This document shows positions 5,690-12,213 of a stretch of DNA of 12,213 bases, piece after piece. The notes beneath the pieces are model-generated. The model did no database searches and had not been told where the DNA came from. It was given only the letters and a program-made list of their open reading frames with translations. Source of the stretch: Thiomicrorhabdus sp034722175. Its GTDB lineage: Bacteria > Pseudomonadota > Gammaproteobacteria > Thiomicrospirales > Thiomicrospiraceae. The stretch spans positions 1 to 12,213 of the forward strand of contig JAYENR010000128.1 in the NCBI GenBank assembly GCA_034722175.1, given 5' to 3'. Position 1 is the first letter of the stretch. Every line of letters starts with the position of its first letter. The position numbers and the translations under genes are program-made.

Positions 5690-7266
5690 GTCAAGAACTG
5701 AAACCGAAGATCAAAATAGAGAACCGTCCAACTGGGCTTATCATCCTTGATGGTTGGGGGCACCGTGAAGAAGTGGAACATAATGCGATCGCCCAAGCCA
5801 ACACCCCAAACTGGGATAAGTTAGTGGCCAATAACCCGCATACTTTGATCCACACTTCAGGAATTAAAGTGGGGCTACCAGAAGGACAGATGGGGAACTC
5901 AGAGGTGGGTCACCTTAATTTAGGTGCAGGTCGTGTGGTTTACCAAGAGTTAACTCGTATTCAAAAAGATATTGATGACGGTCGTTTCTTTAACAACAAC
6001 GCCTTATTAAATGCGATTGATAAAGCCGTTGAACGTAATCACACCGTGCACATTATGGGCTTACTGTCTGATGGTGGTGTTCACTCACACATTGAACACA
6101 TCAAAGCGGCCCTGTCCCTTGCGGTAGAACGTGGTGCTAAGCCTCTGCTACATGTTTTTGCAGATGGCCGTGATACTGCACCTCAAAGTGCTCTTAAATA
6201 CGTTGAAGATATAGAAAATCACTTTAAGAAAATCGGCAGCGGGCGTATTGCTTCTGTCACTGGACGTTTCTTTGCATTAGATCGTGATAACCGTTGGGAA
6301 CGAATTGAAGAGGCTTACGATGTTATCTGCTGTGGCGATGCAGAATACTATGCAACCTCTGCGAAAGAGGCCATCGAAATGGCTTACGAACGTGGCGAAA
6401 CCGATGAGTTTGTTAAGGCGACGGCAATCCTGAGTAAAAAAGGGAAAAAGTCTAAAATCAAAGACGGTGACTCAATCATCTTTATGAACTACCGTTCTGA
6501 CCGTGCGCGTCAACTAACTAGCTCGTTTATTATGAGTGACTTTGGTGAATTCCACCGCTGTAAAACGCCTATCCTTTCGGAGTTTGTGACCTTAACGGAA
6601 TACCACAAAAACTTTGAAAGCTTTGGCGCTAGCATCGCTTACCGCCCAACCAAACTAAAGAATACCTTTGGTGAAGTGATTGCAAAACTAAAGTTACGTC
6701 AGCTACGTATTGCTGAAACAGAGAAGTATGCTCACGTTACTTTCTTCTTAAACGGCGGAATTGAAGCGCCTTATCTAGGTGAAGAACGTATTTTAGTGCC
6801 CTCTCCACAAGTGCAAACTTATGACCTTCAACCAGAAATGAGCCTTCCAGAACTCACTGAAAAGCTGGTTGAAGCGATTGAGTCAGGTCGTTTTGATACC
6901 TTTATCTGTAACATCGCCAACCCGGACATGGTTGGACACTCTGGTAATTTTGAAGCCTGTGTTAAAGCCGTTGAAGCGGTAGATAAAGCGGTAGGGGAGA
7001 TCACCGCAGCTTTAGAAAAAGCCAATGGACAAGCGTTAATTACCGCTGACCACGGTAATATAGAAATGCTACAAGATCCTGAAACAGGTGAGCCTTTAAC
7101 CTCTCACACCACTTTCCCAGTGCCTTGTGTCTATTTCGGACCGAAAAAAGACATTCACTTAAAAGATGGGGGTTCTTTGCCAGACATTATGCCAACTATG
7201 TTGAACTTAATGGGCATTAACCAACCAGAAGAGATGACAGGAACAACCTTAGTCGTTAAAAACTAA
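5686..7266 (+). CDS. gpmI: 2,3-bisphosphoglycerate-independent phosphoglycerate mutase
   Basis: Interconverts 3- and 2-phosphoglycerate in glycolysis and gluconeogenesis through a phosphoserine intermediate, with two Mn2+ ions. The 526-residue protein belongs to the alkaline-phosphatase superfamily and is slightly longer than the usual 510-515. Metal ligand Asp22 lies in LDGWG and the nucleophile Ser72 in GQMGNSEVGHLN. The substrate-binding stretch includes DGRDTAP, TGRFFALDRDNRW and NYRSDRAR. The second metal-binding set is visible as NPDMVGHSGNFEA and TADHGNIE, with a final histidine in SHTTFPVP. A lysine-rich segment, SKKGKKSKIK, before DGDSIIFMNYR probably accounts for part of the extra length. 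The ATG at 5686 keeps the family N-terminus. It is divergent from yibN and ends at a strong terminator. The envC gene that follows gpmI in E. coli is absent. Confidence 0.97.
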   Translation: MSQELKPKIKIENRPTGLIILDGWGHREEVEHNAIAQANTPNWDKLVANNPHTLIHTSGIKVGLPEGQMGNSEVGHLNLGAGRVVYQELTRIQKDIDDGRFFNNNALLNAIDKAVERNHTVHIMGLLSDGGVHSHIEHIKAALSLAVERGAKPLLHVFADGRDTAPQSALKYVEDIENHFKKIGSGRIASVTGRFFALDRDNRWERIEEAYDVICCGDAEYYATSAKEAIEMAYERGETDEFVKATAILSKKGKKSKIKDGDSIIFMNYRSDRARQLTSSFIMSDFGEFHRCKTPILSEFVTLTEYHKNFESFGASIAYRPTKLKNTFGEVIAKLKLRQLRIAETEKYAHVTFFLNGGIEAPYLGEERILVPSPQVQTYDLQPEMSLPELTEKLVEAIESGRFDTFICNIANPDMVGHSGNFEACVKAVEAVDKAVGEITAALEKANGQALITADHGNIEMLQDPETGEPLTSHTTFPVPCVYFGPKKDIHLKDGGSLPDIMPTMLNLMGINQPEEMTGTTLVVKN

Positions 7267-7285
7267 ATTTCGTCATTTTCAAACT

Positions 7286-7323
7286 AAACAGGCCTGGTCA
7301 GATTCGTTTGACCAGGTCTGTTT
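7286..7323 (+). terminator. Terminator of gpmI with a UUCG-type loop
   Basis: Arms 7286-7300 (AAACAGGCCTGGTCA) and 7309-7323 pair over 15 bp with a single G-U wobble. Two further pairs close a TTCG tetraloop at 7303-7306, giving a very stable hairpin 20 nt after the gpmI stop. The following T tract is interrupted (TTTGCTTTC). It separates gpmI from the cardiolipin synthase gene. The stem shares 12 bases with the palindrome at 1541-1552. Confidence 0.8.
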
Positions 7324-7407
7324 GCTTTCTAAAACACACTCTAGACTGGAAAAACCGACTAAATCAGCCTATGCTAACCATAACCTTAATTTTAAAGAGT
7401 TATTAGC

Positions 7408-8814
7408 GTGTCCGACTTGCTAAATCAGCCCCTGTTTTGGCTCTATTTTTCATATATCAGCCTAGTGATTGCTACCTTGCTGCATATGCTTTATCAGCAA
7501 CGCTCTCCACAAAATCTGATGGCGTGGCTACTGACCCTACTACTATTGCCTTATCTTGGCGTGATTCTCTACCTGTTTTTTGGCTCACGTAAATTCTTTA
7601 AAAAACGTAATAAAACCCTGATTTCCATAAAATCGATTTCTGACTTTCAATCGGGCAATACACTGGCCATAGAAACCAATAAAATTCTCTGTACCAACCA
7701 AATTGCGGGTACCACACAAGATAACCATGTCCAACTTTTTCATAATAGCCAAGAAGCCTTCAGTACTTTTCTAGCTGCCATAGAAAACGCCACTTCAAGC
7801 ATTTATATTGAAACCTATATTCTCGAACTTGATCGAACAGGCAACACAATTCTTGAAGCCTTAACTGAAAAAGCCAAACAAGGGTTAGAAGTCTGCCTAC
7901 TATTGGATGGCATTGGCTCTTGCCCTCTCTATCGCAACCGATCATCACTAAAAGAGTTCAAAAAACATGGCGGAAAAATCACTTTTTTCAACCCCGTTTT
8001 CAGAGCTCTATTTAGCGGTCAAATCAACTTAAGAAATCATCGCAAGATTTATCTTTTTGACCAGGTCACCCTATTTACGGGCGGCATGAATCTATCTAAC
8101 GATTATTTAGGCGACTCACACTCAGACCAACCACATTGGAAAGACCTACTATTTAAAATTGAAGGGCCGGCTACCAGCCACTATCTAAATATCTTTAAAG
8201 AAGACTGGCTATTTGCCACTCAACAAGCCATCAAAACAACAGCCGTTTCACCCTCCAAACAATCTAACGGAACACACCAGCAAGTCATTCAAGTGGTACC
8301 CTCTGGGCCAGATATTGAAGGCGACCCTTTATTTGAAACCTTACTGCACAGCTTTTACTCTGCCAAACAACAGATTCAAATCATTACCCCTTATTTTATA
8401 CCTGATAGTGCTGTGCTAAACGCTTTACTGATTGCCATTAAACGTGGGGTTAAGGTACAACTCTTTACCCCTGAAACATCAGACCATCTGATCTTCGATT
8501 TAGGGCGTAGTTCTTATATGCGTGAGCTCGCTGAAGCAGGTGCTGAAATACTCTATTACACCGACAATATGTTACATGCCAAACTGGTAATGATTGATCG
8601 ACAAGTCATGCTGTCTGGGTCGGCCAATCTGGATTACCGCTCGTTATTCATCAATCATGAAGTGGCCAACTTCATATACTCTGACACGCTAATTAAACAA
8701 ACACAAAACTGGATTGACCAATTAAAACCAAATTGTATTCACTACACACCTACCCCAAACCGTGTACGCCGCTTACTGGAAAATCTAACTCGCATCATTG
8801 CCCCTATTTTGTAG
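7408..8814 (+). CDS. cls: Cardiolipin synthase, phospholipase D family
   Basis: Inner-membrane enzyme that condenses two phosphatidylglycerol molecules (or equivalent donors) to cardiolipin. The 468-residue protein has two N-terminal transmembrane segments (about 8-29 and 37-57), as in ClsA, then two phospholipase D catalytic repeats. The HKD motifs are complete: HRKIYLFD at 211-218 followed by GGMNLSNDY, and HAKLVMID at 390-397 followed by SGSANLDYRS. The start is GTG at 7408, preceded by AAAGAG; it captures the first membrane segment. Downstream, an EEP-family gene begins 12 nt after the stop, so the two form a transcription unit. A cls/EEP pair is also known in E. coli (clsB-ybhP). I see no strong promoter in the 84 bp between the gpmI terminator and this start. 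ClsA versus another Cls subtype is not settled by sequence alone. Confidence 0.93.
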   Translation: MSDLLNQPLFWLYFSYISLVIATLLHMLYQQRSPQNLMAWLLTLLLLPYLGVILYLFFGSRKFFKKRNKTLISIKSISDFQSGNTLAIETNKILCTNQIAGTTQDNHVQLFHNSQEAFSTFLAAIENATSSIYIETYILELDRTGNTILEALTEKAKQGLEVCLLLDGIGSCPLYRNRSSLKEFKKHGGKITFFNPVFRALFSGQINLRNHRKIYLFDQVTLFTGGMNLSNDYLGDSHSDQPHWKDLLFKIEGPATSHYLNIFKEDWLFATQQAIKTTAVSPSKQSNGTHQQVIQVVPSGPDIEGDPLFETLLHSFYSAKQQIQIITPYFIPDSAVLNALLIAIKRGVKVQLFTPETSDHLIFDLGRSSYMRELAEAGAEILYYTDNMLHAKLVMIDRQVMLSGSANLDYRSLFINHEVANFIYSDTLIKQTQNWIDQLKPNCIHYTPTPNRVRRLLENLTRIIAPIL

Positions 8815-8826
8815 CTGAATAATCGA

Positions 8827-9573
8827 ATGTATAAACCCAAACACACCCCGCTATCCGTTAACACTGAAGCTCAACATGACTCGTTACCTGAGCGCTTTAC
8901 CCTACTCGTGTGGAACTTACAAAAAAGTGATTTTTCACACTATCTGCACCGCCCGATAGAAGAACTCATTAAGATTCCCGTTCCGCATATACTCTCTTTA
9001 CAAGAGGCCGCCACTCAGTTTGCCCAAAATCGATTCTTTAACCTCCCTTTTGTGATGGCTCCCAATATCCAAACTTCCAAAGGCCACTTCGGAGTCGTGA
9101 CCGCTTCCTCTCACCAAATTAAGCCATACCGCCAGTGCCTGACTCATTCAAGAGAGATTGGTTTAACCACTCATAAAACATCTTTAATCACTCACCACCC
9201 CTTAAGCAATGGGGAGGTGTTAACACACGTTAATATTCATGCCATTAACTTTGTCAGAAACCAAGTCTTTAACCAAGAGTTACAGCACTTGTGGTCTTTT
9301 CTGACCCATCAATCTGGTCCGATGATCATCAGCGGCGACTTCAATACCTGGAACAAAACGCGCCTGAAAGTCTTACAACAGGCCACCACCAAACTTAAAC
9401 TTCAGGCCGTCAACTTCCCTGATACTCAACCAATCAAAACCATGCTAAGACAACCACTCGATCATATTTTTTATCGAGAACTCACCCTGCAAAACGCTCA
9501 AGCACTCAATGTTCCTCACATCTCTGACCACAATCCACTGGTTGCGACCTTCCTGGCATCTAAAAATAATTAA
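8827..9573 (+). CDS. Endonuclease/exonuclease/phosphatase (EEP) family protein
   Basis: Predicted metal-dependent phosphoesterase of the DNase I-like fold; the substrate is unknown (DNA, a phospholipid head group or another phosphodiester are all possible in this superfamily). The 248-residue protein contains the full catalytic set: Asn30 in LVWNLQK, Glu60 in LSLQEA, His138 in VNIHAINF, GDFN with Asp171 and Asn173, LDHIF with Asp212/His213, and SDHNP with Asp234/His235. No signal peptide or membrane helix is evident, so it should be cytoplasmic. The ATG lies 12 nt after the cls stop with no visible ribosome binding site, suggesting translational coupling. Pairing with a cardiolipin synthase resembles E. 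coli clsB-ybhP, which hints at a role connected with phospholipids, but that is inference from context. The family call is firm; the function is not. Confidence 0.85.
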   Translation: MYKPKHTPLSVNTEAQHDSLPERFTLLVWNLQKSDFSHYLHRPIEELIKIPVPHILSLQEAATQFAQNRFFNLPFVMAPNIQTSKGHFGVVTASSHQIKPYRQCLTHSREIGLTTHKTSLITHHPLSNGEVLTHVNIHAINFVRNQVFNQELQHLWSFLTHQSGPMIISGDFNTWNKTRLKVLQQATTKLKLQAVNFPDTQPIKTMLRQPLDHIFYRELTLQNAQALNVPHISDHNPLVATFLASKNN

Positions 9574-9597
9574 GTTGCTCATAAACAATGGTAAAAT

Positions 9598-9627
9598 TTG
9601 ATTCCAATTGCATCTATAAAGTATAAT
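9598..9627 (+). promoter_or_regulatory. Probable sigma-70 promoter of gltB
   Basis: A consensus -10 TATAAT (9622-9627) lies 18 nt after a -35-like TTGATT (9598-9603, four of six matches). It begins 25 bp after the stop of the EEP gene. Transcription would start near 9634, leaving a 5' leader of about 110 nt before the gltB ATG. It is the best sigma-70 match I found in the intergenic regions. Confidence 0.6.
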
Positions 9628-9656
9628 TTCGCACCTAATTTTATTAATTGAACGTG

Positions 9657-9708
9657 CTAGTACTAGGCAAATCCCTTATATATCAACAACATAAATAGAA
9701 ATTATGTT
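9657..9708 (+). promoter_or_regulatory. Two dyad elements in the gltB leader
   Basis: CTAGTACTAG (9657-9666) is a perfect 10-bp palindrome. AACATAA (9688-9694) and TTATGTT (9702-9708) form a 7-bp inverted repeat around a 7-nt spacer. Both lie between the probable promoter and the start codon of gltB. They could be regulator sites or weak RNA hairpins; glutamate synthase genes are commonly under nitrogen or amino-acid control. No known consensus was recognised, and dyads of this size do occur by chance in AT-rich DNA. Confidence 0.3.
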
Positions 9709-9746
9709 CTGTTTATATGTAAGATTTGACAGACAGGAAACCGAAT

Positions 9747-12113
9747 ATGAATCCCTTACAATCCCAACCAGGTCTAAATTTAAAAGGCCTCTACTCTCCT
9801 GAGTTCGAAAAAGAGAACTGTGGTTTTGGTTTAATCGCCAATATGGACGATAACGCCAGCCATTGGGTCGTAGAAACGGCTATTGAATCTCTTATGAACA
9901 TGACTCACCGTGGTGGGGTTGCAGCCGATTGCTGTACGGGAGACGGTTGTGGACTGTTAATCAAAAAGCCTGATACGTTCTTAAGAGCTGAAGCTGAACA
10001 AGCTGGATTTGAGTTAGCAGACATCTATGCGGCAGGTATGATTTTCTTAAATCAAGACAGTGACAAAGCGGCATCCGCTCGTAAAGCACTTGAAACTAAG
10101 CTGACTAATAAAGGATTAATCATTGCTGGATGGCGTACGGTTCCTGTTGCGTCTGACGTATTGGGGGATCAAGCAGCGGGTATGGAGCCACTGATTGAAC
10201 AGGTGTTTGTTAATGCACCTGCCGATATGACTGAAGCCGAGTTCAACCGTCTACTGTTTACTGCACGTCGTAAAACAGAGATGGAAATTGAACCAGTTGA
10301 TGGCACCTTCTATATTGCCTCTTTAAACAGCCAGTTATTGTCGTATAAAGGTCTGGTTATGCCTAAAGAGCTACCAGAATTTTATTTAGACCTCAAAAAT
10401 GAAGCCTTTACTTCATCGTCAATTTCGTACCACCAACGTTTTTCAACCAATACATCACCGCAATGGCGTTTGGCTCAGCCGTTCCGTTTCTTGGCTCACA
10501 ACGGTGAGTTAAACACGGTTCGCGCTAACCGTAACTGGGCATTGGCACGTCAAAGCAAATTTGAAACGCCACTATTACCAGATTTAGCAGAGCTAAAACC
10601 ATTGGTTGCTCAAACCGGTTCTGATTCAAACTCATTAGACAACATGATGGAAGTGTTGATGATGGGCGACATGCACATCTTCCAGGCTCTACGTCTATTG
10701 GTTCCACCTGCTTGGCAGAACATTCCAAATATGGATGCCGATAAAAAAGCCTTCCTAGAGTACAACTCTATGCACATGGAACCTTGGGATGGACCAGCTG
10801 GAATGGTTATCAACACGGGTAAGTATGCCATTTGTGGAGTGGATCGTAACGGTCTACGTCCGACTCGTTATGTAATCACAAAAGATCGTCACATTACCTT
10901 TGCATCTGAGATCGGTGTTTACAACTACGCACCAGAAGATGTTGCTGAAAAAGGCCGTTTAAAGCCAGGTCAAGCGATTGCGGTTGATCTTGAAAACGGC
11001 ACCCTGATTAAGCCCGAAGAGATCGATAATCAGCTTAAAAATGCCAAGCCATACCGTAAATGGATGGACGAAGGCTACATGCACATTGAAGAGAAGCTGG
11101 AACAAGACGAAATCACCTTAGGCTGGGATCGCAACACGGCGGACACTTACCAAAAGTATTTCCAGGTCACATTTGAAGAGCGTGATGCGGTTATCCGTGT
11201 GCTAGCAGAAGACGGTCAAGAAGCGACAGTGTCTATGGGTGACGATGCCCCACTACCGGTTTTCTCTCACAAACCACGTTCAGTCTTTGACTACTTCCGT
11301 CAGATGTTTGCGCAGGTGACTAACCCGCCAATCGATCCATTGCGTGAAAACATTGTTATGTCTCTAAACACCTGTTTTGGTAAAGAACAAAACATGTTTG
11401 AAGAAGGCCCAGAGCACGCTCGTCGTTTAGAAGTGAACTCGCCAGTATTGAGTCCATCAATGATGGATCAACTACTATCACTAAAAGATGAAGACTACCA
11501 AAACAAAGTCATCTCTCTGCATTACAACCATGAAGAGATGGGCATGAAAGCGGCAATTGAAAACGTCTGTGACCAAGCGGTTAAAGCGGTTCAAGATGGC
11601 TTCACACTAGTTATCCTAAGTGATATGGGCATCGAGAACGGTAAAACCACTATTCCTGCGTCAATGGCAACCGGTGCGGTTCACCACCGTTTAATTGTTG
11701 AAGGCTTACGTCCAGAATCAAACATTATTGTTCAAACGGGTACGGCTCGTGATCCACATCACTTTGCAGTCTTAATCGGTTACGGTGCAACGGCTGTATT
11801 CCCATACTTAGCGTATGAAAGTATGCAAGATATGCGTCGTACTAACGAGCTGAACAACGAAGTTGGTGTAAGCAAATACATTGCAAACTACCGCAAAGCG
11901 ATCAATAAAGGCCTGTTTAAAATTCTGTCGAAAATGGGGATTTCAACCATTGCGTCTTACCGTGGTTCACAGCTATTTGAAGCCGTTGGCTTAACCTCTG
12001 AAGTGGTTGATCTTTGTTTCAAAGGCACACCAACCCGTATTCAAGGAACCAACTTCCAACACCTAGAATTAGATCAGCGCCGTTTAGCATGGGAAGCATT
12101 TAACCCGCGTATT
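9747..12113 (+). pseudogene. gltB: Glutamate synthase large subunit, N-terminal half, broken at an inverted junction
   Basis: Large subunit of glutamate synthase, which makes two glutamates from glutamine and 2-oxoglutarate. The chosen ATG at 9747 has a good ribosome binding site (CAGGAAA, 6-nt gap); an in-frame TTG at 9726 is less likely. A short propeptide ends at Asn24, exposing the nucleophile Cys25 of the class II glutamine amidotransferase domain (about 25-400), with RFSTNT, AHNGELNT and GSDSNSLDN visible. The central domain follows (about 440-740), including PPIDPLRENIVMSL and SNIIVQTGTARDPHH. The frame is intact up to about AFNPR (residue 788), then meets a stop at 12114-12116 because the DNA switches to an inverted piece of the same gene. 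The FMN domain, [3Fe-4S] site and C-terminal beta-helix (about 700 further residues in the family) are missing. If the junction is an artefact, the real gene is probably intact. Confidence 0.9.
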
Positions 12114-12213
12114 TGACTGAGGTCATTGGAGATGCACCGGTTCCACCGTCGTAACCAGAAATGGTAATTAGGTCAGCGTAGGCTTTTGCCACACCTGCGG
12201 CAATGGTTCCAAC
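12103..12213 (-). pseudogene. gltB: Inverted internal fragment of gltB (FMN-domain region)
   Basis: Read on the minus strand from 12213 to 12103, the DNA encodes 37 residues in one open frame, beginning VGTIAAGVAKAYADLIT, continuing through GYDGGTGASP and ending SVKYAG. This matches the strongly conserved flavin/glutamate synthase domain of GltB, a segment expected roughly 250-280 residues after the point where the plus-strand gltB copy stops. It is followed by a TAA that arises only from reading into the complement of the plus-strand copy. The fragment is open at the window edge. The two opposed reading frames overlap in ACCCGCGT at 12103-12110. Confidence 0.9.

Noticed and set aside
9726..9746. 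TTG start for gltB seven codons upstream
   Set aside because: The ATG at 9747 has a well-spaced CAGGAAA ribosome binding site, which lies inside the would-be TTG extension.
10543..10560. Possible sigma-54 element TGGCAC
   Set aside because: It lies inside gltB coding sequence and lacks the TTGC half at the required spacing.
1..12213. CRISPR arrays, insertion sequences, tRNA genes, phage or defence genes
   Set aside because: No regularly spaced repeats, transposase motifs, tRNA cloverleaf or defence-type domains were seen; nearly all of the window is accounted for by conserved housekeeping genes.

Overview
The window reads as ordinary chromosomal backbone of a gammaproteobacterium that is moderately AT-rich by eye. 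The block gpmI <-> yibN-grxC-secB-gpsA with trmL nearby is the arrangement known from E. coli and many other gammaproteobacteria. tyrS placed directly upstream of a probable rRNA promoter is also known from gammaproteobacteria such as Pseudomonas. The protein sequences suggest a Thiomicrospira/Hydrogenovibrio/Thiomicrorhabdus-like sulfur oxidiser, but that genus-level guess is inference and was not tested by a search.

Layout. Positions 1-309 hold no gene. They carry a probable stable-RNA (likely rRNA) promoter firing leftward off the edge, two adjacent DnaA-box-like sites, and the tyrS terminator. Leftward tyrS (310-1500) and a class 1B-type pyrD (1562-2515) follow. trmL (2530-2994) diverges from pyrD with only 14 bp between start codons. 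trmL converges on gpsA across a strong bidirectional terminator. The leftward cluster yibN-grxC-secB-gpsA (5418 down to 3149) combines a membrane-anchored rhodanese, glutaredoxin 3, the SecB export chaperone and glycerol-3-phosphate dehydrogenase. gpmI (5686-7266) diverges from it across a 267-bp region that contains a 20-bp near-palindrome and a 14-codon upstream ORF ending on the gpmI start codon. After the gpmI terminator comes a two-gene unit: cardiolipin synthase (7408-8814) and an EEP-fold phosphohydrolase (8827-9573). A promoter and 5' leader then precede gltB (9747 onward).

Functional links: GpsA makes the sn-glycerol-3-phosphate head group of phospholipids and Cls makes cardiolipin, so two membrane-lipid genes lie in the window. 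PyrD (pyrimidines) and GltB (glutamate from glutamine and 2-oxoglutarate) are core nitrogen/nucleotide metabolism. TyrS and TrmL act on tRNA.

The one real anomaly is at the right edge. gltB runs normally for about 788 codons, then at about 12103-12113 switches to the reverse complement of a later part of the same gene (the FMN-domain stretch ending in SVKYAG). The junction lies on an 8-bp match, ACCCGCGT. This is either a small intragenic inversion or, more likely, a fold-back chimera or assembly artefact. I found no previously undescribed multi-gene system, no CRISPR array, no insertion sequence and no tRNA gene.
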